Shown here in pieces: positions 8,313 through 17,241 of a stretch of DNA of 33,945 nt. This DNA comes from CAZIRO01 sp964541595. GTDB taxonomy: Bacteria > Acidobacteriota > HRBIN11. The position numbers were made by a program, and so were the translations under genes. How positions within the stretch are numbered: position 1 is the stretch's first letter; every line of letters starts with the position of its first letter. The notes below the pieces were generated by a model. That model made no database searches and was not told the origin of the DNA. It worked only from the letters and a program-made list of their open reading frames with translations. The DNA lies in NCBI GenBank assembly GCA_964541595.1, contig CAZIRO010000007.1, forward strand, positions 1 through 33,945, given 5' to 3'.

Positions 8313-9203
8313 ATGCCTGCACGATTCAGATCGTCCGATCGGAGTGAACCGGTTGCGATGACACGTGTCGGGGTGCATTGGCGGTGGCTGGTTCGGCAGT
8401 GGATGGGGTGGTCTATTCTCTGCTGGTTGCTGGTTTCGATGCAGTTACTCGAACAACGGGGCGTGTCAATCGCCGCGACGGTACAGCAGTGGGTCTGGAC
8501 CCCGTGGGTGCAGGGCTATTCCCGGATGGCCCGCGCGCTGCATCGGGTATGGATCACCTGGCGGGATGCACGTCGACTTGCGGAAGAGAACCGGCGACTG
8601 CAGGAACTCCTTCGGTACTACCAGCGCATGGAATACGAGTACGTGCAGATCCTGCGGGAACTGCAGATCTTCTCGCCACTGTACGAACGGTGGCGGCGGG
8701 ACCGGCCGTTGCAACCGCTGATCTGGGCGCGCGTGATCGTGCCACTCGATGGGCCGATGGAACAACCCCGGTTTCTCATCGATCGCGGACGGTTGCACGG
8801 TGTCACCCGCTGGTCGGCCGTTTTGGGACCCCACGGACTCGTGGGCATCGTGGCACAAACCGGTCCGGCGACCGCGCAGGTTCGACCGGTGATCCATCCC
8901 CGCTTTCGCTGTGGGATCCAGGTCGGCGATCGCGGTCCGTTGGGGATTCTATACGGTACCGGCGATTTCGACACCACGATTGTGCGTTTTATTCCGCGCA
9001 GCGCCCGCATTGCGCGCGCGTCGATCGTCACGACGAGCGGACTCGAGGGGGTCCTGCCGGCTGGAATTCCGGTGGGCACGATCGTCCGTCGACAGGTGCT
9101 CGACACGGGTGAGGTGATCTATCGGGTGCGTCCGGTCGAGTCCGCATTCCAGGTGCGATGGGTGGCGGTCATTCCCAGGGTATCGACCGTGACTGCACGA
9201 TGA
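8313..9203 (+). CDS. mreC: Rod-shape-determining protein MreC
   Basis: A bitopic protein linking MreB to the periplasmic wall-synthesis machinery. A transmembrane helix lies at about 30-48, then a coiled coil at about 85-115 (rich in R, E, L and Q). Two beta-barrel-type domains follow, with the family segments ILYGTGDFDTTIVRFIP and VTTSGLEGVLPAGIPVG. The 296-aa length is normal. The start is uncertain. The ATG at 8313 follows the mreB stop by 3 nt. An ATG at 8358 with GGAGTG upstream would remove a 15-residue Arg/Ser-rich extension. Its TGA overlaps the mreD ATG. Confidence 0.93.
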   Translation: MPARFRSSDRSEPVAMTRVGVHWRWLVRQWMGWSILCWLLVSMQLLEQRGVSIAATVQQWVWTPWVQGYSRMARALHRVWITWRDARRLAEENRRLQELLRYYQRMEYEYVQILRELQIFSPLYERWRRDRPLQPLIWARVIVPLDGPMEQPRFLIDRGRLHGVTRWSAVLGPHGLVGIVAQTGPATAQVRPVIHPRFRCGIQVGDRGPLGILYGTGDFDTTIVRFIPRSARIARASIVTTSGLEGVLPAGIPVGTIVRRQVLDTGEVIYRVRPVESAFQVRWVAVIPRVSTVTAR

Positions 9204-9742
9204 GTGGAGGTGCTGAATTGTCTGGGACGGCGGCATTGCTGCGCTGGAGTCTGTTGTGGGTGGTCCCTGTCGGGTTGTGGGCGCTGTGGTATGCATGGAT
9301 CGGCCCCGCATGGTTTTTTGCCGAAGGCGGCTGGATGCTGGATCTCGTGCGTCCCTGGTTGATCTTCCGTGCACATCTGTGGCCGCCGGTGGCGGTGTTC
9401 TGGATCGGTGCCCTGTGGGGGATCCTGCAGGATATCGTACTGGGACACTGGATCGGTTTGTACGGGTTCGTCTGGGGAACGGAAACCGTTCTGCTGGTGA
9501 TCTTGCGTTCCGTGCTCAATATCCAGAGCTGGGTGGGCACCTGCACCACCGTCATTGCGCTCATCGGGTTTCAATATAGTGCACTGGAGGTACTCCACTG
9601 GGTCCTGGGATTTCCCCTGCACCTGCATCTCGGATGGATGGCGCTGGACATCGGGATAAACATCGTCTTCCTTCGTATATATTTCCTCTGGTGGGAGAGA
9701 GTTCGGCATGTGGCATCCGCCCCCCGCACCCACACCGTATAG
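9200..9742 (+). CDS. mreD: Rod-shape-determining membrane protein MreD
   Basis: A small integral membrane protein of the elongasome, about 180 aa with five or six hydrophobic segments. It is identified by position between mreC and PBP2, by length, and by features such as WGILQDIVLG. Two starts compete. The ATG at 9200 overlaps the mreC stop (ATGA). The in-frame TTG at 9218 has an excellent GGAGG 7 nt upstream (9206-9210), which would give 174 aa. An upstream ATG at 9158 would overlap mreC by 46 nt and is less likely. The last 35 nt overlap the PBP2 gene, so translation is probably coupled. Confidence 0.88.
   Translation: MSGGAELSGTAALLRWSLLWVVPVGLWALWYAWIGPAWFFAEGGWMLDLVRPWLIFRAHLWPPVAVFWIGALWGILQDIVLGHWIGLYGFVWGTETVLLVILRSVLNIQSWVGTCTTVIALIGFQYSALEVLHWVLGFPLHLHLGWMALDIGINIVFLRIYFLWWERVRHVASAPRTHTV
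9206..9210 (+). promoter_or_regulatory. Internal Shine-Dalgarno that may set a TTG start of mreD
   Basis: GGAGG lies between the candidate ATG (9200) and an in-frame TTG (9218), at a spacing of 7 nt to the TTG. No comparably good site precedes the ATG. Either the ATG is read by coupling to mreC termination or the TTG is the true start. Confidence 0.45.
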
Positions 9743-11594
9743 ACGGCCGATCCTCTGGATGCGGCGTGTGCTCATTGTGTTGCTGGGCGGTATTCTGTGC
9801 GGGTACTGGAATGTCCAGATCCGCCACCATTCCACGTATCTTCGGCGTGCGGAATCGAATCAACAACAGACGGTGCGCCTGTACCCACCACGCGGTATCA
9901 TTTTCGATCGGAACGGACGGGTACTCGCCGACACCCGCATGCGTTCGGTCCTGGTCTGGCACCCGCAGAACCGTTCGGTCCACCCGCTCGCGGTCGTGGA
10001 CCGTTTTCTCCGGCATATGGATTGGGACCCGACCGAAAAAGCCCGCCGTCGACGGGTTGCGGATCGGCTGTCGGTGTACTATCCGATGCAACTCAACTGG
10101 ATTCTGGACCTGGACGACATCGCACGGTTTGAATTCTTTCAGGAAGAGTTTCCCAATCTCTTCGTGGAACTGCGTCCGATGCGGGACTACCCGCACGGTC
10201 CCGTGTTTGCGCATGTGATCGGGTATACCGGATGGGTCACGGAAGAGGAACGGTCCCGCTGGACCTGGGCGGATCTGCCCGTGGACGCAATGGTGGGGAA
10301 AACCGGTGTGGAACGGTATTACGAATCCGTATTACATGGCGTGTACGGGGACACCGCCTATCTCGTGGACCGGTTCGGTCTGCGTTTGCATGAAATGCGT
10401 GATCGGCGCCATCCCCCGCAGGCCGGACACAATATCGTCACGACACTCGATCTGCGGTTACAGCAGATTGCTTACGGTGTCCTGCAGGGTCGCCAGGGAG
10501 CATTTGTCGCCGTCGATCCCCGTGATGGTGCGGTTCGGGCGATGGTCAGTGTGCCGGCGTTTGACCCGAACGCGTTCATCCCGTCCATTCCCGTGCAGTC
10601 CTGGCGTGCACTCGTGCAGGACCCCGCCCATCCGCTCCAGAACCGCGCCATTCAGGGTCTGTACGCACCTGGCAGCACGTTTAAAGTGGTGATGGCCGTT
10701 GCCGCATTGCGGGAAGGCTGGGTGCGACCGGATCAGCGCGTGTTCTGTCCCGGATATGCCCGGTTCTATGCCCACACGTTCCGATGCAGGCGGCCCGGGG
10801 GACACGGTCGCGTGGACCTGCACCGTGCGATCGTCGAGTCCTGCGATGTCTATTTTTATCATATCGGCGCGCGCGTGCCGATCGATCGGATTGCCGCGTA
10901 CGCGAGTGTGTTCGGATACGGCGTGCGCACGGGTATCGATCTGCCCGGCGAAAAGGGCGGGCTGGTGCCGACGACTTACTGGAAACAGCAACATCGTAAC
11001 GAACCCTGGTATGCCGGTGAAACCGTTTCCGTCGCCATCGGGCAGGGACCACTGCTCGTGACGCCTCTGCAGCAGGCCATGATGATGGCCATGGTGTGGA
11101 ACCGCGGTGTGCAGTACCGGCCGTACGTCGTCGCGGAAATCCGGTCGGCGCAGGGCCACGTCCTCGTGCATCGGGAACCCCGTGTGATCAATCGTCTACA
11201 GGCGGATGCGTGGATCTGGGACCTCATTCAGCGCAGCCTGTGCGATGTGGTGACCTCGGGAACCGGTCGCCGGGCAGACAATGACGTTGTGCGGATCTGC
11301 GGGAAAACGGGCACCGTTGAACTGCTCACGCATGAGGAACGGGTCTCCGCAGCAGTGCGCGAGCGGCTCAAGCATCACGCATGGTTTATCGGATGGGTCG
11401 ATGACCCGGAGGACCCCATGGCATTCGCCCTGATCGTCGAACACAGCGGCCATGGCGGCGAGATCGCCGCACCCCTCGCACGTCGGATATTCGTGCAGTA
11501 CTTTCGTCATCGTCGTGCCGCGCGGCATCGCCGCCACGATGCGGTCACCGGTCCATACGCGGCGGGCGGAGGACTCACGTATGCGGATCCGTGA
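9708..11594 (+). CDS. mrdA: Penicillin-binding protein 2 (elongasome transpeptidase)
   Basis: The class B PBP that cross-links peptidoglycan during elongation. The 628-aa product has one N-terminal transmembrane helix (about 17-35). A PBP dimerisation/pedestal region runs from about 50 to 250, including the YPPRGIIFDRNG segment. The transpeptidase domain carries Ser323 and Lys326 (GSTFK), Ser378 in SCD, and Lys533 in KTG. The SCDVYFY form of motif 2 is typical of PBP2 rather than PBP3. A GGGAGAG ribosome site precedes the ATG, which lies 35 nt inside mreD. The C-terminal end overlaps rodA by 14 nt. A cysteine directly precedes the KTG glycine (ICGKTG), a minor oddity. Confidence 0.96.
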   Translation: MWHPPPAPTPYRRPILWMRRVLIVLLGGILCGYWNVQIRHHSTYLRRAESNQQQTVRLYPPRGIIFDRNGRVLADTRMRSVLVWHPQNRSVHPLAVVDRFLRHMDWDPTEKARRRRVADRLSVYYPMQLNWILDLDDIARFEFFQEEFPNLFVELRPMRDYPHGPVFAHVIGYTGWVTEEERSRWTWADLPVDAMVGKTGVERYYESVLHGVYGDTAYLVDRFGLRLHEMRDRRHPPQAGHNIVTTLDLRLQQIAYGVLQGRQGAFVAVDPRDGAVRAMVSVPAFDPNAFIPSIPVQSWRALVQDPAHPLQNRAIQGLYAPGSTFKVVMAVAALREGWVRPDQRVFCPGYARFYAHTFRCRRPGGHGRVDLHRAIVESCDVYFYHIGARVPIDRIAAYASVFGYGVRTGIDLPGEKGGLVPTTYWKQQHRNEPWYAGETVSVAIGQGPLLVTPLQQAMMMAMVWNRGVQYRPYVVAEIRSAQGHVLVHREPRVINRLQADAWIWDLIQRSLCDVVTSGTGRRADNDVVRICGKTGTVELLTHEERVSAAVRERLKHHAWFIGWVDDPEDPMAFALIVEHSGHGGEIAAPLARRIFVQYFRHRRAARHRRHDAVTGPYAAGGGLTYADP

Positions 11595-12696
11595 TCTGGA
11601 CATCTGGACCGTGGGCATCGTCTGCGTGCTGATCGCCATGGGGGTGTTCACGATCTACAGCACAACGTTCCGTTCCCACGGGTGGTATTACGTCGTCCGC
11701 CAGGGGATCGCCGTATTTCTCGGCATCGGTCTTGCCGTTATCAGTATCGTGGTGCCGTACCGGAAATGGATCGCGTGGGGACCGTATATTTATGCGCTGA
11801 GTCTGGCGCTGCTCGGCATCACTCTGGTGGTCGGTCATCGGGTGGCCGGATCGCGCAGTTGGCTCTCGATCGGACCGTTGCACCTGCAGACGGCGGAAGT
11901 GGCGAAAATGGGTGTGATCCTGTTGTTGACCCGGTTCTACGGGGGACGACCCGGATCGACGCATCGGTTCCACATCCTGGACCTCGGCATCACACTCCTC
12001 ATCGTCGGCGTGCCCGCCATACTCGTGTTGTGGCAACCGGACGTCGGAACCATGCTGACGTTTGTCGTTCCGCCCGTGGTCGTATGGTGGCTGTTGCGGA
12101 TGCCCGTCCGGTACTGGTTGACACTGGCACTGGCCGTATTGGTCGCGGTTCCGATGGGATGGTCCGTTTTGAAACCGTACCAGCGTGCGCGTGTCCTGGC
12201 CTTTTTGCGTAGCGAACAGTATGACCCCAGGGGCGTGGGATACCAGGTGATCCAGTCCAAGATCGCGCTCGGATCTGGAGGGTTCTGGGGCAAGGGATAC
12301 CTGCGGGGGATGCATACGCAACTCGGGTTTGTACCCGAACGGCATACGGATTTCGTCATTACGTCGTTGGGTGAAGAGTGGGGATTCGTGGGTGTCCTTG
12401 CGGTGTTCCTGCTGTATATGGGACTGTTTTCCCGGTGGCTGACGATTGCAGCACAGCACCCGGACCCGGCTGCACAGATGCTGATCGCGATCGTTACCGC
12501 GATCTGGGGGTTCCATGTCGTGATCAATACGGGAATGGCGATCGGCTGGGCACCGGTGACCGGACTGCCCCTGCCGCTGGTGAGTTACGGGGGATCGTTC
12601 ATGCTCTTCTGCCTGACCACGGCGGGATGGATTGAAAGTGCCTGTGCCCGTCGCCAGCAGGTGCTGAATACACTGCCGCAGAGATGGTGGACGTAA
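11581..12696 (+). CDS. rodA: Peptidoglycan glycosyltransferase RodA
   Basis: A SEDS-family polytopic membrane enzyme that polymerises lipid II together with PBP2. The 371-aa protein has about ten hydrophobic segments. Family-specific stretches are STTFRSHGWYY, WLSIGPLHLQTAEVAK, the WQPDVGTMLTF loop with the essential Asp, RHTDFVITSLGEEWGF, and GLPLPLVSYGGS near the C-terminus. I chose the ATG at 11581, preceded by GGAGG and overlapping mrdA by 14 nt. The longer open frame upstream is an mrdA shadow. This is the last gene of the plus-strand run. The next gene converges from the other strand 30 bp away, and I see no hairpin terminator between them. Confidence 0.95.
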   Translation: MRIRDLDIWTVGIVCVLIAMGVFTIYSTTFRSHGWYYVVRQGIAVFLGIGLAVISIVVPYRKWIAWGPYIYALSLALLGITLVVGHRVAGSRSWLSIGPLHLQTAEVAKMGVILLLTRFYGGRPGSTHRFHILDLGITLLIVGVPAILVLWQPDVGTMLTFVVPPVVVWWLLRMPVRYWLTLALAVLVAVPMGWSVLKPYQRARVLAFLRSEQYDPRGVGYQVIQSKIALGSGGFWGKGYLRGMHTQLGFVPERHTDFVITSLGEEWGFVGVLAVFLLYMGLFSRWLTIAAQHPDPAAQMLIAIVTAIWGFHVVINTGMAIGWAPVTGLPLPLVSYGGSFMLFCLTTAGWIESACARRQQVLNTLPQRWWT

Positions 12697-12726
12697 CAGT
12701 GCGGCAGCCCGTACCCCGAATTCCCT

Positions 12727-15708
12727 TTATTCGTCCGCATCCTCGTCCCGTCGCGTCTGCGGGGGTTCCCCCACACCGATGGGTGTTTCCATTGGTCTGC
12801 CCAGGAGAAATCCCTGTCCGTACGGTACCCCCATACGGCGAATGAGCATCAGATCCGCTTCATTCTGGACATGTTCGGCGATGATTTCGATGCCAAAATG
12901 ATGGGCAAGCAATATGAACGCCTCTAAAAACCGGCGGTTGTCCAGAGACAGATGAATCCCCCGGATGTATGAGCCATCGACTTTCAGAAAATCGATGGGC
13001 AGCATGCGGAAGTATTGAAATGAGGAAAACCCGCTCCCGAAATCGTCCACGGCGAATCGAAACCCAAGATCCTGTGCCAGGAACACCATTCGTTGCAGTC
13101 CCTGCAGGTCACGAAACACCGCCCGTTCGGAAATTTCGAACACGATCTGTCGCGGGGGAAACTCTGCACGCATGATCTGATTGCACAGATCTTCGAACTG
13201 TTGTTGCAACACAATGAACGCCGGGGATAGATTGATAAAAATCAGCCCCGCACTGTGCGCACGCAGGCGTTCAAATGCCTGCACAAGAACACGCTGGTCA
13301 AACTGGATCTGTTCAAACGGTGGGAGCGTCTCCAGCGCGTCGTAAAATTCACAGGCGGGAATGATGGTCCCGTCCGGTGCGATCAGACGGCTGAGAATTT
13401 CGTACCCGATGATTTCCTGGGTTTGCAGATGCACGATGGGTTGAAAAAAGGGAATCACGCGCCCCTCTTCCAGCGCGGCGAACAGTTCCGCGGGACGGCC
13501 CACCTGGACAGCCACCGATCCCGTACGGAGTACTGTGGACTGTTCAATGGTGAGGACCCGATTCCCACCGAGTTGTTTCGCATGGTCCATGGTCAGGTAC
13601 AGACTGCTCAGGAGTTCGGACACGGTCCGGCCGTGTTCCGGAAAGGCGACCACACTACAACTGCAGGTGATACGGATACGGTGGTGATTCACGACGAATT
13701 CAGTCTGTTCGATCTGCTGGCGGGTCTGTTCGGCCCATGCGAAGGCCATATCCAGTGAAGTCTGTGGCAGCAGCACGGTGAACTCGTCGTTTCCGTACCG
13801 CGCGACGATCGCCTGTTCCGGCCACGCGACGACCTTGGGAATCTGGCGCAGAATCACGTCCCCGGCGGTCGTGCCGTACTCCAGCAGGATCTTCCGGAAC
13901 GAATCCAGATTGATGAGCACGATACTGAACGTGTGGTATTGATGCATCGTGCGATGACAGAACAGTTCTACGGATTCCAGAAATATGCGACGGTTGAGCA
14001 ATCCTGTCAGCGGATCAGTCGTACTTGCACGCGACAGCTGGATTTCCGCCTCGTGGTAATCGCTCATATCGTGGACCATGACGATCACGTGTGTGGACCG
14101 GCCGCCCACGCGCAATGGGCTGACAGAGAACAGCAGGTACCGCATTTCTCCGGTATGGATCTCCACCGGTTTCTGAATGACTTCCGGTTCCTCACGCCAT
14201 CGCTGGAGCCGGTCCTGAATGAATGCACGGCTTTTCCCGATGAACAGATCCATAAACGGGCGCTGAAACACCTCGGTGCGGCGGCATTGAAAGAGCTGTT
14301 CGAACCGGGAATTCATGTCGACGATGCGTCCGTCCGTTGTCAGACGGACGTAAGCCTCCTGGGCGGCTTCGAGTACCAGCCGAATTTCTTCACTCGCATG
14401 GCGCCACCGTTCCAGCATGGCCTGCGCTGTTTCCTGATAACGACGGATGTGTCGTGCCAGGGTCTGGACTACCGCGGCTCCGCCGTGCGGAATGGTGACC
14501 AGGCGATCGTTTTCCAGATCGCCGGACATGGCTTCCAGCGGCTGAATCAACCGTTTCCAGGTGGTGGTCTGTGCCCAGATGGTACCGATGGTGTAGATCA
14601 ATACGGTGAGGATCACACTGAGCATACCGAGCCAGAGGTATCGCCGCAGCGAATCGGCCTGAAGCGTGGCCGTCAACCAGGGGGTGCGTGGAGTCAGCAA
14701 CACGACGGACCAGTGCGTTCTGGGCAGTTTTTGCCAGACGAGCCAGTAGGGTTGCTGCGCGATCCTGTGAACGACCGGGCCACGGTTGTGATCTGCGAAA
14801 AACCCGCGCGGCAGTGCCAGCGCAGTGGCCAGATCGGCCAGTGTAAAATACGGCAACCGGGGCGGTTCCGCAAGGGGATACGGTTGCACGGGAGGATGCG
14901 TCTGGTACGGCCATTCCGGCCAGACCTCTTTGACACGGTGAAACGGGTACCCGGTCACGAGTTGGTCAGCATCATTGAACAGCAGGATCAATCCATGACG
15001 TTCCACCAGCCCGGGATGGCGAATCAGGCGTGCAAAGGCTTCCAGCCGCAGGTCCAGGGCAACGACGCCCTGATACGTGTCGTGAACGTAAATCGGACGA
15101 AACAGGGTGATCACCCATCCGGAACCGCGTGCGTCCGGATACGGGGATGTCCAGAGTGTCTGGCGATGGGGATTGGCTTCCGGCGTGGCCATACGAAACA
15201 GTGAAAGCGTGTCAAATCGAAAGTCCGGGGAGATCCGGGACCAGAACGTCGTATCATTCGCTGCCGGGTATACCTGAATGTATTTCCGTGTAATGACGTA
15301 TACGTGAGCGATCAGGGGATGCTGATCGATAATGGGTATGAACGTTACGAGTGACCAGAATGTGGGTGTTGCGGTAAGGGACGCGGCGGAGGCGGGGGGC
15401 GGGATCTGCAGGATCATGTCCGTGCGGTCGTTCCGGAACGGTCGCTGCGGGCGGTGCCAGTGCTGTTCAATGTGCGTCCCCAGCGCCAGCAGCAGCCGTT
15501 GATACGTGGCGAGTCGATGCTCCAGGCTGTCCACGAGACCGTGGGTCAGTGTGGGCAACAGGACGGTTTCGATCAGGCGGGTCTGTTCCGTTTCGGCGAC
15601 GCGGGTGCTGTGTTGCACAAGACGGAAACTCTGCCAGAGAGTGAAGAGAACGGTCACCGCGCCGAAAAGCACGAGACCGTATCGGATGCCGGTCCATACA
15701 TTTCTCAT
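12727..15708 (-). CDS. Cache-PAS-GGDEF-EAL membrane protein (probable c-di-GMP phosphodiesterase)
   Basis: A large signalling protein (993 aa from the ATG at 15708). Transmembrane helix 1 lies at about 8-28. A periplasmic Cache-like sensor spans about 45-340. Helix 2 lies at about 357-379, followed by a linker and a PAS domain (about 435-550). The GGDEF domain spans about 560-720 and starts with TDPLTGLLNRR. Its signature is GNDEF instead of GGDEF, so cyclase activity is doubtful. The EAL domain spans about 745-985. Its signature reads EIL, but the catalytic residues look intact: INLSP, FEISE, DDFGSG, LKVDGSY, AEHV. It is therefore probably a phosphodiesterase hydrolysing c-di-GMP to pGpG, with GGDEF perhaps sensing GTP. 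An upstream ATG at 15756 would add 16 residues. It follows the NrnA-like gene on the same strand. Confidence 0.93.
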   Translation of the reverse strand: MRNVWTGIRYGLVLFGAVTVLFTLWQSFRLVQHSTRVAETEQTRLIETVLLPTLTHGLVDSLEHRLATYQRLLLALGTHIEQHWHRPQRPFRNDRTDMILQIPPPASAASLTATPTFWSLVTFIPIIDQHPLIAHVYVITRKYIQVYPAANDTTFWSRISPDFRFDTLSLFRMATPEANPHRQTLWTSPYPDARGSGWVITLFRPIYVHDTYQGVVALDLRLEAFARLIRHPGLVERHGLILLFNDADQLVTGYPFHRVKEVWPEWPYQTHPPVQPYPLAEPPRLPYFTLADLATALALPRGFFADHNRGPVVHRIAQQPYWLVWQKLPRTHWSVVLLTPRTPWLTATLQADSLRRYLWLGMLSVILTVLIYTIGTIWAQTTTWKRLIQPLEAMSGDLENDRLVTIPHGGAAVVQTLARHIRRYQETAQAMLERWRHASEEIRLVLEAAQEAYVRLTTDGRIVDMNSRFEQLFQCRRTEVFQRPFMDLFIGKSRAFIQDRLQRWREEPEVIQKPVEIHTGEMRYLLFSVSPLRVGGRSTHVIVMVHDMSDYHEAEIQLSRASTTDPLTGLLNRRIFLESVELFCHRTMHQYHTFSIVLINLDSFRKILLEYGTTAGDVILRQIPKVVAWPEQAIVARYGNDEFTVLLPQTSLDMAFAWAEQTRQQIEQTEFVVNHHRIRITCSCSVVAFPEHGRTVSELLSSLYLTMDHAKQLGGNRVLTIEQSTVLRTGSVAVQVGRPAELFAALEEGRVIPFFQPIVHLQTQEIIGYEILSRLIAPDGTIIPACEFYDALETLPPFEQIQFDQRVLVQAFERLRAHSAGLIFINLSPAFIVLQQQFEDLCNQIMRAEFPPRQIVFEISERAVFRDLQGLQRMVFLAQDLGFRFAVDDFGSGFSSFQYFRMLPIDFLKVDGSYIRGIHLSLDNRRFLEAFILLAHHFGIEIIAEHVQNEADLMLIRRMGVPYGQGFLLGRPMETPIGVGEPPQTRRDEDADE

Positions 15709-15812
15709 ACGACACTCGCGGTTGCGTACCTTTGAATTTCGGAATACGGTCCGCATTCACGCAGTTGGGAGTTCGGGCGTTTGCACACGTGCCGAATGGA
15801 CGGTGGAGTCCT

Positions 15813-16835
15813 TCAGCGCGAATACGCCAGTTCGGGGTAATCCGACACGTATACGTCAGCATTGTGAAGATACGCCCGTACAGATTCGAGTACCCGGGCC
15901 TTGACATCGGCAAGTGTGCCGGTCATGGGGAACGCAACGGCTTTACGGTGCCCGCCGCCACCGAATTGCTGCGCGAGGGGCAGAAGATTCCAGGGTTCAT
16001 GACAGCGTAGACTCACACGAAACCGGTTCGGGGCAACTTCTTTGAAGAAAATGGCCACTTCCACATCCCGCGTCCGTAACGGATAGTCCACAAACCCGTC
16101 CAGATCTTCGTACTGTGCCCCCAGCTCGCGCAACATATCCGCTGTTGCCGTGATCCAGGCAATTCGTCCGTCCTCGGACTGTTCCAGTGTATCGAGTACA
16201 CGCGCGAGCAGGCGCCACTTCCGGACAGGATACCGGCCGTACACCTCCCGATGGATCCATTCGGCCGGTACGCCTCGACGGACAAGATCATACGCGAGTG
16301 CAAAGACACGCGGATGCAGATTGTACTGAAAGTTGCCCGTATCGGTCATCAGGCTGACATAGATGTACGTATAAAACGTGGTCGGCGGCTGCAGTCCGCC
16401 GACCGTGGCGAGTTGATAGATCATCGCCCCCACACAGGGCGCCGCGGGGTCCACCCAGTTGATATGCGCGAACAGACGGTTGCATGCGTGATGGTCAATG
16501 TTGATCCAGTGACGCGTCTGCTGCAGGCCCGCAATTCCGGTGCGCTCGGGATCCGTACACTCAATGAAGACCAGCGCGTCCAGCGCATGGGACATCGATG
16601 CCGTCACATCGATGCGGTCCAGGCCGGGAAGGAAACGCAGATATTCGGGAACCGGGTGTCGACTGAAGAGCTGTACGGTTTTTTCCTGCATGTCGAGCAA
16701 CTGCGCAAGTGCGAGCATACTGCTGATGGCGTCGCCATCCGGATAGGTATGCCCGACGATGCCGATGCGTTCAACCCGCATTAACTCCTGCCATACCCGG
16801 TGTGCGGTTTCTGGAGAACGATGTGCCGTACTCAC
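15813..16835 (-). CDS. nrnA: DHH-family phosphoesterase, NrnA-like (oligoribonuclease/pAp phosphatase)
   Basis: A 340-aa DHH/DHHA1 protein. Metal-site motifs are His29, Asp33 and Asp35 (HTYPDGDA), the DHH triad at 114-116, Asp164 (LMTDTGNF), and the C-terminal GGGGHRKA loop around 300. At motif II the sequence is IECTDPERTG: a Glu (92) stands where many relatives have Asp, a point to check. NrnA enzymes degrade short oligoribonucleotides and 3'-phosphoadenosine-5'-phosphate; some relatives cleave pGpG or c-di-AMP. The ATG overlaps the upstream gene's stop (ATGA). Downstream, on the same strand, is an EAL protein whose product would be pGpG. That makes dinucleotide turnover an attractive but inferred role. 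Confidence 0.9.
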   Translation of the reverse strand: MSTAHRSPETAHRVWQELMRVERIGIVGHTYPDGDAISSMLALAQLLDMQEKTVQLFSRHPVPEYLRFLPGLDRIDVTASMSHALDALVFIECTDPERTGIAGLQQTRHWINIDHHACNRLFAHINWVDPAAPCVGAMIYQLATVGGLQPPTTFYTYIYVSLMTDTGNFQYNLHPRVFALAYDLVRRGVPAEWIHREVYGRYPVRKWRLLARVLDTLEQSEDGRIAWITATADMLRELGAQYEDLDGFVDYPLRTRDVEVAIFFKEVAPNRFRVSLRCHEPWNLLPLAQQFGGGGHRKAVAFPMTGTLADVKARVLESVRAYLHNADVYVSDYPELAYSR

Positions 16836-17206
16836 CGATGTCCTCCTGACAGGGATGCGGAACCTTCAGGGCATGGAGGAATAAACAGCCACGTTTCCGG
16901 TGGCGGATGCGTGCGAAATCCCATGGCTTCCCGTTGTACTTTCCAGTACCAGAGATAGCGAAAAAACTCCCGACGCAGGCGCATGTATTCCGCATCGATC
17001 CCGTCGTGTCCGGCACAGCGTGCCATCCATAGAACCCGTAACCGTTCGGAAATCTGCTGTAGCCGTCGACCGATCCGTCCCAGGGCAGCGGCTTTTTCCC
17101 CGGCGATTTCACGTTCGATACGGTCCAGAACAGTATCGCCGTGAACCCGCGTGTGAACGCGCATACCTCCCTCAGCGCACAGTGCATGAGTCTTACGAAC
17201 ATACAC
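16832..17206 (-). CDS. Hypothetical helical protein, first gene of the nrnA/EAL cluster
   Basis: I do not recognise a family. The 124-aa product is soluble, basic and mostly helical. A central segment (about 25-95) rich in Arg, Glu and Leu could form a coiled coil or helical hairpin. The C-terminus has several prolines. The GTG start at 17206 is supported by GGGGAGA (17211-17217) at good spacing. A later ATG at 17164 has a purine-rich AGGGAGG almost touching it, too close to work well. The TGA overlaps the nrnA-like ATG (ATGA), so the two are probably made together. No clear promoter is visible in the short gap before the composite repeat. Confidence 0.6.
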   Translation of the reverse strand: MYVRKTHALCAEGGMRVHTRVHGDTVLDRIEREIAGEKAAALGRIGRRLQQISERLRVLWMARCAGHDGIDAEYMRLRREFFRYLWYWKVQREAMGFRTHPPPETWLFIPPCPEGSASLSGGHR

Positions 17207-17241
17207 AATTTCTCCCCGGTGTGCAAGAAACCGGCCCCTGA

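Noticed and set aside
13933..15204. 423-aa plus-strand open frame opposite the GGDEF/EAL gene
   Set aside because: No recognisable domain or ribosome site. The opposite strand has clear PAS, GGDEF and EAL motifs, so this is an antisense shadow. The same applies to 29773-30948 opposite selB and 26375-27508 opposite the esterase.
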